From Desulfuromonadaceae bacterium (GTDB lineage Bacteria; Desulfobacterota; Desulfuromonadia; Geobacterales; Pseudopelobacteraceae): a DNA stretch of 48,203 nucleotides. Shown piece after piece: positions 35,477-43,239 of this stretch; the stretch's first letter is position 1; every line of letters begins with the position of its first letter. The position numbers and the translations under genes are program-made. The stretch covers positions 1 to 48,203 of the forward strand of contig JAQUIG010000018.1 of assembly GCA_028683435.1 (NCBI GenBank), written 5' to 3'. The notes below the pieces were generated by a model. That model saw only the letters and a list, made by a program, of their open reading frames with translations. It was not told where the DNA came from and ran no database searches.

Positions 35477-36481
35477 ATGTCAGTATTCGGGCCAGTTCCA
35501 TCCAGGCGCCTGGGGAGGAGTCTTGGAATCAATACCATTCCGGTGAAAGTCTGCTCATATTCCTGCGTTTATTGTCAAGTGGGACGTACCCGCACGGTTC
35601 AGGTTGCCCGCCGGCGTTTCTGTCATCCGGAAACAATATCCGCCGAGATCGAGCGGATGGTAGCTGAAGTCCGGTACCGCAACGAGGCCGTTGACTATCT
35701 CACCTTTGTCGCTGATGGGGAACCAACCCTTGACATCAATCTGGGGCGGATGATCGAACTTCTGAAGCCCCTCGGCATCAAGATTGCCGTCATTACCAAC
35801 GCATCGCTCATTTGGCGCGCAGACGTGCGGGCCGAACTGTCGCTGGCTGACTGGGTCTCACTGAAAATTGATACGATCAATGAGGAGCTTTGGCGCATTA
35901 TCAACCAACCGGATCCCACGCTCCGCTTTGATGCTCTTTTGAGCGGCCTAATCAGCTTTTCTAAAGAGTTCAATGGTGTGCTGACCACGGAGACGATGCT
36001 GCTGCGCGGCATCAACGACGCTGATGTCAATCTTGATCCGCTCGCCACATTCCTTGCCGAACTAAAACCTGCCATAGCCTATGTTGCCGTCCCGATCCGA
36101 CCACCGGCGGAACAGTGGGTGGCGATACCAAAAGCCGAGACACTCAATCGCGCCGTACAGATCATCGGCAGGAAGATAGATAGCGTGGAATATCTGACCG
36201 GCTACGAAGGGAATTCCTTTGCCAGCAGCGGAGATGCGGCAGCAGATCTCCTGAGTATAACCGGCGTCCACCCGATGCGAGAGGACGCCGTACGGGAACT
36301 TCTGGCAAAAGCCCACGCCGACTGGTCATGTGTGGAACAGCTGATCGGCAAGAACCTCATACAGGAAACTGAGTACGAAGGTAGAAGATTTTTTCTGCGC
36401 ATGAAACCATGCATGCTCCGCCCTCCTGCCAGCAAAGCTGATGTTATCAAAGGAGTTACAAGCAAAGAAGGTTTATCATGA
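35477..36481 (+). CDS. Radical SAM protein (COG0731-like)
   Basis: A 334-residue radical SAM enzyme from the ATG at 35477, preceded by AAAGGA. The N-terminus SVFGPVPSRRLGRSLGIN and the iron-sulfur motif CSYSCVYCQVG (Cys26, Cys30, Cys33) match a group related to wyosine-type proteins. TFVADGEPTLDINLG and VITNASL are the further radical SAM strands. The last 90 residues look like a winged-helix or regulatory domain (MREDAVRELLAKAHADW). The substrate is unknown. The stop overlaps the start of the metal-binding protein gene (ATGA at 36478-36481), so it is translationally coupled to a metal importer, which is unusual. Confidence 0.82.
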   Translation: MSVFGPVPSRRLGRSLGINTIPVKVCSYSCVYCQVGRTRTVQVARRRFCHPETISAEIERMVAEVRYRNEAVDYLTFVADGEPTLDINLGRMIELLKPLGIKIAVITNASLIWRADVRAELSLADWVSLKIDTINEELWRIINQPDPTLRFDALLSGLISFSKEFNGVLTTETMLLRGINDADVNLDPLATFLAELKPAIAYVAVPIRPPAEQWVAIPKAETLNRAVQIIGRKIDSVEYLTGYEGNSFASSGDAAADLLSITGVHPMREDAVRELLAKAHADWSCVEQLIGKNLIQETEYEGRRFFLRMKPCMLRPPASKADVIKGVTSKEGLS

Positions 36482-37347
36482 CCAGCATGCGGACCAGAGT
36501 TCTCTTGACGGTACTGCTGATGGTTTCTTATGCTGCGACGGCCTTTGCAGCTCCCTTGGAAGTTTTCGTCAGCATCCCTCCCCAGAAATACTTTGTCGAG
36601 CAGGTGGGCGGTAAACATGTCGCAGTCTCGGTGATTGTGGAGCCGGGCCGCAGCCCCGCCACCTACGAGCCGACTCCACGGCAGATAACCCGATTGTCCC
36701 GCGCGAGTCTCTATTTTGCCATTGGGGTCGCCTTTGAGGAGGTATGGATGAGCCGCATCCACAATGCCAATCCGGAGATGAAAATTATAGCCTTGCAAAA
36801 GGTGGTTCCCCTGCGCGAAGTTGACCAACTCGGCAGCGTTCTGCAAGAGAAAGGCCGCAAAGATCCGCATATCTGGACCAGTCCACCGCTTGTGCAGCTC
36901 ATGGCGGCACGCATCCGGGATGCGCTTATTGCAGAAGATCCGGGCCACCGGGCAGATTATGTGGCAAACTGGAGGCGATTCGTTGCCGACCTTGAAGAGC
37001 TCGATAACTACATCCACAGCCGGCTGCGCGGTTTGGAGGGCAGCAGCTTCATGGTGTTTCATCCGTCATGGGGATATTTCGCTTACACCTATGGCCTGCA
37101 GCAGATCCCCATCGAGAGTGGCGGCAAGGAACCTGGTGCACGCACACTGCAGCAGGTAATTGAAGTGGGGCGACGCAAGGGAGTGAAGGTAATATTCGTT
37201 CAAAAACAGTTCAGCAACCGTACCGCAGAAACAGTGGCGCGTGCCTTGGGTGCCAGGATTGCGCCAGTGGATCCACTGGCCGCAGACTACCTGAAAAATT
37301 TGAGGCATGTGGCTGATATTTTCGCAGAAGCACTGCGCAACCAATGA
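36478..37347 (+). CDS. ZnuA-like metal-binding lipoprotein-free ABC substrate protein
   Basis: A 289-residue periplasmic cluster A-I metal-binding protein of a zinc/manganese/iron importer. A signal peptide ends near AFA (24); there is no lipobox. Three usual ligands are present: His131 in DPHIW, His195 in VFHPSWGY and Asp265 in VDPLAADY. The first ligand, His in the family motif SPHTYEP, is Ala61 here (PGRSPATYEP). The charged His-rich loop of zinc-specific ZnuA is absent. Metal specificity is therefore uncertain. The ATPase and permease genes follow with short overlaps, forming a complete importer. Confidence 0.85.
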   Translation: MTSMRTRVLLTVLLMVSYAATAFAAPLEVFVSIPPQKYFVEQVGGKHVAVSVIVEPGRSPATYEPTPRQITRLSRASLYFAIGVAFEEVWMSRIHNANPEMKIIALQKVVPLREVDQLGSVLQEKGRKDPHIWTSPPLVQLMAARIRDALIAEDPGHRADYVANWRRFVADLEELDNYIHSRLRGLEGSSFMVFHPSWGYFAYTYGLQQIPIESGGKEPGARTLQQVIEVGRRKGVKVIFVQKQFSNRTAETVARALGARIAPVDPLAADYLKNLRHVADIFAEALRNQ

Positions 37348-38072
37348 ATCCGATCGTAATTTTGAAAGGTGTTTCATTTAGTTATGGTGGACCACCAGTC
37401 CTCGAAGAAGTTGATCTTGCGGTCGAGGAGGGTGAATTTCTGGGCCTCGTCGGCCCCAATGGCAGTGGGAAAAGCACCCTGCTCAAGATTCTGCTCGGCC
37501 TGCTCGAACCCTCGTCCGGACAAGCAGAGATACTGGGGGGTACTCCGGCACAGGCACGAGGAGCAATAGGCTATGTACCGCAATTCGCGGCCTTTCCGCA
37601 TGACTTCCCTATTTCGGCCGGCGAAGTGGTTTTACAGGGACGACTCGGCCATGTCCGGATTTTTGGCGGCTACCGTGCTAAAGACCGCGAAATTGCCAGG
37701 CAGGCATTGTTGGAAACCTACGTGTGGGATCTGAAAGATCAACCTATCGGCAGCCTGTCCGGCGGGCAGCTCCAGCGCGTCCTTCTTGCGCGAGCCCTGG
37801 CGACTCAGCCCAAGCTTCTTATTCTGGACGAACCAACCGCCAGTATCGACCCTCGAGCGGAAGAGGACATCTTCGATCTGCTCAAGAAGCTGAAATCGCG
37901 AATGACCATTTTAGTGGTTTCTCACGACATCGGCTTCATTTCGCAGTATGTGACCCGCATTGCATGCCTCAACCGGAGACTGGTTTGTCACACCACGTCC
38001 GCACTCACCGGTGAAATGATTCAGCAGCTTTATGGTTCCCCGGTGCGTATGATCCGCCATACCACGAGGTGA
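37344..38072 (+). CDS. ZnuC-like metal ABC transporter ATPase
   Basis: A 242-residue ABC ATPase. The Walker A GPNGSGKST lies at about residues 37-45, a Q-loop at YVPQ, the signature LSGGQLQRVLLARAL and Walker B LLILDEPTASID, and the switch His in VVSHDIGF. Closest in style to ZnuC/MntB-type metal ATPases. Its ATG overlaps the substrate-binding protein stop (ATGA at 37344-37347), and the permease gene starts 4 bases after its stop. Confidence 0.92.
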   Translation: MNPIVILKGVSFSYGGPPVLEEVDLAVEEGEFLGLVGPNGSGKSTLLKILLGLLEPSSGQAEILGGTPAQARGAIGYVPQFAAFPHDFPISAGEVVLQGRLGHVRIFGGYRAKDREIARQALLETYVWDLKDQPIGSLSGGQLQRVLLARALATQPKLLILDEPTASIDPRAEEDIFDLLKKLKSRMTILVVSHDIGFISQYVTRIACLNRRLVCHTTSALTGEMIQQLYGSPVRMIRHTTR

Positions 38073-38076
38073 ATGA

Positions 38077-38904
38077 ATGACCGCGTTTTTTCATGCTCTG
38101 GCCAGCCAGGATTTCCTGCAAATAGCATTTATCGGAGGCTTGTTGGCCAGCATCGCCTGCGGCGTAATGGGCAGTTATGTGGTAGTCAAACGCATGAGCT
38201 TCCTGGCCGGCGGCATCGCTCACGCTGTGCTGGGCGGTATGGGCGTCGCCTACTTTTTTGGCAAGAGCCCAATCTCCGGTGCGATTGCGGCGGCTCTGGT
38301 GGCCGCATGGGTGATCGGCTGGGTGAGTCTGCGATGGCGGCAGACTGCAGACACTATCATCGCGGCACTCTGGTCGGTTGGCATGGCGGTCGGCGTGATC
38401 TTTATATCCATGACCCCGGGCTACAACGTGGACCTGATGAGCTATCTGTTCGGCAACATACTCATGATTCCGCGATCGGATCTGTACATCATGGCGACAC
38501 TCGACGGTCTCATCATGCTTGCTGTACTGGTCTTTTACCAACAGTTCATGGCGGTCTGCTTCGATGAAGAGTTCGCGCGCCTGCGTGGCCTTCCGGTTGT
38601 TTTTTTCTACCTGTTGCTCTTGACCTTGGTCGCGCTGACGGTTGTTGTGCTTATCCAGGTTGTAGGGCTCATCCTTGTCATCGCCCTCCTCACCCTGCCG
38701 GCCGCCATTGCAGCGCAATACCTGCGGCGACTTGCCCCGATCATGGTTCTGGCAACAATACTCGGCATGCTTTTTACCGGCGGGGGGTTGGCTCTCTCTT
38801 ACACCCCCGATCTCCCCGCTGGTGCGACCATAATTCTGGTGGCAGGAACCGCTTATCTCGTTTCGCTTCTGGTTACCGGCTTTGCTCGACGAAGACGCTG
38901 CTGA
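38077..38904 (+). CDS. ZnuB-like metal ABC transporter permease
   Basis: A 275-residue integral membrane protein of the ABC-3 (ZnuB/TroC) family with about eight hydrophobic segments. The motif SFLAGGIAHAVLGGMGVAYFFG near residues 45-66 and the coupling-loop block ALLTLPAAIAAQYLRRL near 205-220 are typical. It ends in an Arg-rich cytoplasmic tail. With the two preceding genes it makes a full importer for a divalent metal; zinc, manganese and iron cannot be told apart from this sequence. Confidence 0.9.
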   Translation: MTAFFHALASQDFLQIAFIGGLLASIACGVMGSYVVVKRMSFLAGGIAHAVLGGMGVAYFFGKSPISGAIAAALVAAWVIGWVSLRWRQTADTIIAALWSVGMAVGVIFISMTPGYNVDLMSYLFGNILMIPRSDLYIMATLDGLIMLAVLVFYQQFMAVCFDEEFARLRGLPVVFFYLLLLTLVALTVVVLIQVVGLILVIALLTLPAAIAAQYLRRLAPIMVLATILGMLFTGGGLALSYTPDLPAGATIILVAGTAYLVSLLVTGFARRRRC

Positions 38905-38990
38905 ATGTTGGACAATACCGATGCAACACTACAACAATGATCAAACACGCAGGCTCCAGTCATCGAGATGAAGATATGGAAAGTTTCAAA

Positions 38991-40217
38991 ATGACACCGG
39001 ACATGGATGCGGGAAATGGCTCACAACCCCCAGCAGACAAGGGGAAAAGGCTTGCAGCATATTCCTTTATTCTCAATTTTTCCCTGACACTTGTCAAGTA
39101 CCTCCTTTTCCTGCTCACCGGTAGCGCGTCGTTACTGGCCGAAACCGTACACTCACTGACCGATGTTTTGGGGAGCCTCCTGGTGTTCGGGGGGATCTAT
39201 CTTGCCGGTAAAAAATCCGCTCAATTTCCACTGGGGCTCTACAAGGCCGAAAACCTGGCGGCACTTCTCTCGGCAGGGCTTATCCTCCTGTCAGGTTACG
39301 AGATCGGACGCACGATACTATATCCAACCACTGGCGGGTTACAACATCTGGACGCCACCCTTGCCATCCTTCTCTTCATGACGCTGCCGATCTTTCTCTT
39401 CTCCCGGTACGAGCGGCGGAAAGCACAGGAACTTAATTCTCCCTCCCTTCTGGCCGATGCCGAAAACTGGCGCACCGACCTCGCACCATTGGCAATAGTG
39501 ATGGCGGGGATTGCCGGGGCACGGTTCTCCTACGCTTATTTTGACCGGATTGCCGCCTTCGCAGTACTGCTCCTGGTAGTCAAAGCCGGCTACGGGATCG
39601 CTCGGGATGCAGTCAAGAGCCTCCTCGACGCCTCCGTAGACAAAGCGACGCTTGAGAAAATGTCACAAATCGTAGTAGGGTTCCCGGAAGTAACTGAGTT
39701 GGTTTCGCTGACAGCACGCAACTCCGGCAGATATATCTTTGCAAACATCATTGTACGGCTGTCACTGAAGAGGCTCAAAGCGGCCCATGGAACCATAGAC
39801 CGGATTGATAAGGAGATCAGACGTCTCATCCCCTTTGTGGAAAAGGTGTCTGTGCACTACGAGCCTGAAGCAAAGGAGTGCCTGAAGAATGCCGCTATGC
39901 TTGCCGACCGTGAGGGGCGTATCTCCGACCATTTCGGTGCGGCTCCATTTGTTGCTCTGTGGGACAAAAGAAAGGCCGATGGGGAGGTCTTATCCAGGGA
40001 AATCCTGGAAAATCCGTTCATGGCCACGGAGAAGGGAAAAGGTATCAGGCTCGCGGAATTTCTTGTTGGAATGCAGATAGACATCCTCTACACAAGGGAA
40101 GTTTTTTCCGGCAAGGGGCCTGCGTACGTCTTTTCCGACGCCGAGGTCGAGGTAAGAACTGCCGATACCGCTACAATAGACGAACTGGTCGCCCGGAATG
40201 ATGACAGTTCACCATGA
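38991..40217 (+). CDS. Cation diffusion facilitator fused to a NifX-like domain
   Basis: A protein of about 408 residues, counted from the ATG at 38991 with GGAAAG 7 bases upstream. In-frame ATGs at 38976 and 38937 are possible. Residues about 20-205 form a CDF metal exporter with six membrane segments. The membrane-2 site is HSLTD (His54, Asp58). The membrane-5 site is NWRTD (Asn159, Asp163), where zinc exporters have His-x3-Asp. A cytoplasmic CDF domain follows (about 210-290). The C-terminal 100 residues have ADREGRISDHFGAAPFVALW and a late strand PAYVF. This is the NifX/NifB-type domain that binds iron-molybdenum cofactor precursors. The fusion suggests efflux sensing or delivering a cluster or metal complex. 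Confidence 0.82.
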   Translation: MTPDMDAGNGSQPPADKGKRLAAYSFILNFSLTLVKYLLFLLTGSASLLAETVHSLTDVLGSLLVFGGIYLAGKKSAQFPLGLYKAENLAALLSAGLILLSGYEIGRTILYPTTGGLQHLDATLAILLFMTLPIFLFSRYERRKAQELNSPSLLADAENWRTDLAPLAIVMAGIAGARFSYAYFDRIAAFAVLLLVVKAGYGIARDAVKSLLDASVDKATLEKMSQIVVGFPEVTELVSLTARNSGRYIFANIIVRLSLKRLKAAHGTIDRIDKEIRRLIPFVEKVSVHYEPEAKECLKNAAMLADREGRISDHFGAAPFVALWDKRKADGEVLSREILENPFMATEKGKGIRLAEFLVGMQIDILYTREVFSGKGPAYVFSDAEVEVRTADTATIDELVARNDDSSP

Positions 40218-40504
40218 TGCGGTGGTCACGCGGATGTACTAAGCGGCTACGTACTTAAAATAAAAATATTTTCTGCTCTCCCCTATTTCCATAGTCACTT
40301 GATGATATACTGAAGGAGGTTTGTATGGCACAATTAGAATCAACGCCTCGTCCAGAAAAGTAGTTGAAGTTCTTCACCATGACAACGCACAAGTGAGTGA
40401 AGAGTCAACCGCATTACTCTCCGGCAAATTGTTACCGGGGGATATCAGGGACTTGAGTTGCTGACGGTGGAGTGGTACTTGATTACATCAAAGATGGAGG
40501 TTAT
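40218..40504 (+). other. Gap with possible decayed small gene
   Basis: A 287-base gap. A good ribosome site AAGGAGG (40314-40320) precedes an ATG at 40325 that opens only 12 codons. A shifted frame from there reads about 45 codons (with VVEVLHHDNAQVSEE) to a stop near 40462. This could be a frameshifted remnant or a tiny gene; I cannot name a family. Confidence 0.3.
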
Positions 40505-40951
40505 ATGAATTCAAAAACTAAAATTGGAATAATCATCTGCGATCGCTACCATTGTTGTGCGGGTGGAAAATGTCTCAGAGCAATGAGAAACAGGGAAGGG
40601 GCCTTCAGTATATACTCAGAGACTGAAGTTGAGCTGGTCGGCTTCACGACGTGCGATGGATGCCCTGGAGGCAATATTGAATATGCTGGAGAAGAGATGG
40701 TAAAAAATGGCGCCGAGGTCATCCATTTGGCAACCGGCATGGTCGTTGGCTATCCTCCATGTCCCTCAATAAACGCATTTAAAGCTTTTCTTGAAAAACG
40801 CTACGAGGTAAAGGTTGTTGTAGGTACGCACCCCATACCAAAAAAATATTTTGATATGCATACGCATCTTGGGACCTGGAAAAACCCTGAGTGGAAGCCA
40901 CTTATCGCTCCAACCTGCTGTGATGAAGAAACCCGGGCTATCTATGACTAA
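40505..40951 (+). CDS. CGGC-domain Cys-rich protein
   Basis: A 148-residue protein from the ATG at 40505 (GGAGG just upstream). It matches the CGGC domain family: ICDRYHCCAGGKCLRAM (Cys12, Cys17, Cys18, Cys23), then FTTCDGCPGGNIEY (Cys50, Cys53), then a third Cys region after YPPCPS and a final TCCDEE. Such an arrangement suggests metal or iron-sulfur binding. The family is found in anaerobes and has no established function. Position between the CDF-NifX fusion and the IscU-like scaffold supports a metal or cluster role; this is inference. Confidence 0.8.
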   Translation: MNSKTKIGIIICDRYHCCAGGKCLRAMRNREGAFSIYSETEVELVGFTTCDGCPGGNIEYAGEEMVKNGAEVIHLATGMVVGYPPCPSINAFKAFLEKRYEVKVVVGTHPIPKKYFDMHTHLGTWKNPEWKPLIAPTCCDEETRAIYD

Positions 40952-40961
40952 CAAAGTGTGG

Positions 40962-40990
40962 TTGACAAACAGATGAAGTAGAACTATTCA
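40962..40990 (+). promoter_or_regulatory. Candidate sigma-70 type promoter of the IscU-like gene
   Basis: TTGACA (40962-40967) and TATTCA (40985-40990) are 17 bases apart, 35 bases before the ATG at 41026. The -35 is perfect, the -10 modest. Confidence 0.5.
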
Positions 40991-41025
40991 GATAAAGGCT
41001 TAGAATACGGAAAAGGAGAGTACAA

Positions 41026-41451
41026 ATGTACGCCCAATATACTGAAATAGCACTGGATCATGCCAAAAACCCTCGTAACGTTGGCTGTCTTGATGATGCA
41101 AATGTTGTGGTACAGGTAGGAGACCCTGAATGTGGTGATACCTTGCTTCTTTTTTTGAAGATTGGAGAAGGAACCATTGTTGATATCAGCTATTTGATCA
41201 AAGGGTGCGGCGCCGCAATTGCCACCGCATCTATTGGAAGCGAGTTGGTCAAGGGTAAGAGCCTGAATGAGGCGTTACTTGTAACGGATGAGACCGTTAC
41301 CGCAGCCCTTGGAGGGCTGCCGGATGAAAAGGAACATTGTTCAAATTTGGTCGCATCAGCAGTTCATGCCGCTATTGGTCAGTATTTAAGTACCATTACA
41401 GGAGAAGTCGCACCTGTCAGCTTTAAAATTGATACAGGTGATGAGCACTAA
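41026..41451 (+). CDS. IscU/NifU-N type iron-sulfur cluster scaffold
   Basis: A 141-residue scaffold on which iron-sulfur clusters are assembled before transfer. The three cluster Cys are present: Cys36 in PECGDT with Asp38 beside it, Cys61 in KGCGAAIATAS, and Cys105 in EHCSNLVA with His104. AAAGGAGAG precedes the ATG. The C-terminal NifU domains (ferredoxin-like and thioredoxin-like) are absent. There is no IscS/NifS desulfurase or chaperone next to it, so this is a solitary scaffold at the end of the metal island, not part of a standard isc or suf operon. Confidence 0.9.
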   Translation: MYAQYTEIALDHAKNPRNVGCLDDANVVVQVGDPECGDTLLLFLKIGEGTIVDISYLIKGCGAAIATASIGSELVKGKSLNEALLVTDETVTAALGGLPDEKEHCSNLVASAVHAAIGQYLSTITGEVAPVSFKIDTGDEH

Positions 41452-41523
41452 CGGGAAAAATGCGGCTAGACCGCTATAGGTATTCATCGATATAACTATA
41501 GGGAAGATATAGTCTCATCCCAG

Positions 41524-41563
41524 GAAAAGTAGCAAAAGCACCAACCGCTGACGATTGGAAAAG
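41524..41563 (+). repeat. Dispersed 39-base repeat, copy 2
   Basis: Partner of the copy at 34802-34840. This copy runs directly into the terminator at 41559. Confidence 0.45.
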
Positions 41564-41591
41564 CCGCCCGACAAACGCCGGGCGGCTTTTT
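41559..41591. terminator. Bidirectional terminator between the IscU-like and octaheme genes
   Basis: AAAAGCCGCCCG (41559-41570) pairs with CGGGCGGCTTTT (41579-41590), with A-run and T-run flanks usable on both strands. It separates convergent transcripts. Confidence 0.88.
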
Positions 41592-41612
41592 ATTGTTTAT
41601 AAATTTTGCTGG

Positions 41613-43088
41613 TTACTTCTTCTTTTTCGTAGACTTCTTGGACACAGCAGCTGTAGTCCGTCCACCATACTGCATCGGATCACCTTTGTAGCCTAGAGCG
41701 GCCCAATCCATCCGTTTACCGCCCATGTGGCACTCGCCGCACTGCAGGGCGTCTTCTTTGGGAGAAACCTCATGCTGGGCGCTGATATAAGATACTGTTT
41801 TTACAAACTGGTACTTGCCGCTGTACGGCAGCCCTTCAGTGCTCTTTGCACCATTCACCAGAGCTTTTTCCCAGTCATAATTGACCCAGAGCTCCTTGTA
41901 CTGCTGGAAGGTACTCAGATATTTGAACTTGCTATCCATAGGCTGGTTACCAGTGAAGTACTTATATGGGTAGATCTTGGCAGTCTTGTCCTTGATGCTG
42001 CCAACCGGCTTGGTCATAAAAACGGGCTTGGATGGGTCCTTGATCTTGTCACCCAGTATGTAACGTTCTATCTTGCCGTTATACCATGCATACACCGGCA
42101 CAACATTTTGGCCCCACTTGAATGAGCCCTTGTGCTTGGCAAAGGTCTCTTTGTCAAACTGCTCCTCAGGTTCGATATTCTTACCGACATCAGACCAGTT
42201 CCACATCATCTTGGTAGCCTGACCTTTGCTGAAGACAGGAATATGGCAGGTTTGGCAGGCTACGGAAGCGGTATGCTTATCAAGAATAGCCTTGTTTTTG
42301 GACTTCTGGTGAGGTGCCTTGGCACCGTTGTGGCAATCTTCACAGATCGCACGGGCATCATAGTGAGCCATCTGACTGGAAGCGCCGGCAATCTTGTGAT
42401 CCTTGGTCTTGTGACAATCCTGACACATCATTTCCTGGCCACCCTTACTCTTCTTGGCCATATGAACATCCTGTTTCTTATCGGCAAACAGCAGGGTGGA
42501 ATCCAGGCCGGCATGCTTGACCGCATCACCACCGCCGCCGTAAAAGTGGCAGTAGCCGCAATTTACCAGGTTTGGTTTACCCACGCTCTGAGCAGCGGTC
42601 TCGAGATTCATAGAACCTTTAAGGATAGCACTCATGTTAACCTCACAGCCAACTGAAGCACGATCGTAGTTACCCTTCAGGGCATGGCAGACCAGACAGT
42701 CAACCCGGGTCTTATCAGTGAAGTCAAAACCGGTACGGGTCCAGCCATAACCGGCATGGCACTTGTCGCAGGACTCATGTACGATGCCATCAGGTCCATT
42801 AAAAACCGTTGTGCAGAAGTTGTTGATCATGTTCTTCTTGCCATAGGTTTTGGTGCTCTTTTCCATTCCCTTGATGTGGTTTGGCGTTCCAGCCCACGTC
42901 CAGTGAGTGGTCTTCATGACATCTGCGGCCTGCTTCTCATGGCACTCCAGACAGACCTTTGTTACCGACTGTCCATCTTTGAACGGACCTTTGACAAATT
43001 CCGCGTGATCCGGACCGGCAAATGCCTGGGACGAAACCAGTACCAGGACAGCGACCAACATCCCTACCATTTTTTGAACTCTCTTCAT
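41613..43088 (-). CDS. Octaheme c-type cytochrome of the tetrathionate reductase (OTR) family
   Basis: A 491-residue exported cytochrome. The start at 43088 follows AAAGGGG and opens a signal peptide that ends after AFA (24). Eight CxxCH haem sites lie at about residues 46, 107, 131, 177, 222, 249, 278 and 450. The stretches HWTWAGTPNHIKG, NNFCTTVFNGPDG, CDKCHAGYGW, VDCLVCH and CHFYGGGGDAVKH match the OTR family, named for a Shewanella enzyme that reduces tetrathionate, nitrite and hydroxylamine in vitro. The C-terminus is a Lys-rich tail. The natural substrate here is unknown. It lies downstream of the bd-like genes with a promoter of its own. Confidence 0.85.
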   Translation of the reverse strand: MKRVQKMVGMLVAVLVLVSSQAFAGPDHAEFVKGPFKDGQSVTKVCLECHEKQAADVMKTTHWTWAGTPNHIKGMEKSTKTYGKKNMINNFCTTVFNGPDGIVHESCDKCHAGYGWTRTGFDFTDKTRVDCLVCHALKGNYDRASVGCEVNMSAILKGSMNLETAAQSVGKPNLVNCGYCHFYGGGGDAVKHAGLDSTLLFADKKQDVHMAKKSKGGQEMMCQDCHKTKDHKIAGASSQMAHYDARAICEDCHNGAKAPHQKSKNKAILDKHTASVACQTCHIPVFSKGQATKMMWNWSDVGKNIEPEEQFDKETFAKHKGSFKWGQNVVPVYAWYNGKIERYILGDKIKDPSKPVFMTKPVGSIKDKTAKIYPYKYFTGNQPMDSKFKYLSTFQQYKELWVNYDWEKALVNGAKSTEGLPYSGKYQFVKTVSYISAQHEVSPKEDALQCGECHMGGKRMDWAALGYKGDPMQYGGRTTAAVSKKSTKKKK

Positions 43089-43166
43089 ACTCAATTCCCC
43101 TTTCGTTATTCTGCGTATAGTGAGCCCAGCACCTGTTGCCAAGCATAGCAGATCTAAAAAACGTTA

Positions 43167-43196
43167 TATAAAAACATATCTAGTATCATATGTCAA
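43167..43196 (-). promoter_or_regulatory. Candidate sigma-70 type promoter of the octaheme cytochrome
   Basis: On minus TTGACA (43196-43191) and TTTATA (43172-43167) are 18 bases apart, about 79 bases before the start codon. Confidence 0.5.
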
Positions 43197-43239
43197 CATT
43201 CTGAATAAAGCATAACAAGATCGTTTATATCTGATATAA

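Noticed and set aside
38005-38718. Long minus-strand frame opposite the metal permease
   Set aside because: His/Gln/Asp-rich shadow of the permease codons; the permease on plus has coherent membrane segments and operon context.
43089-43239. GEMM (c-di-GMP/cGAMP) riboswitch before the octaheme cytochrome
   Set aside because: Such switches are common before Geobacter cytochromes, but the conserved GGGACGCAAAGCC-type core is absent here.
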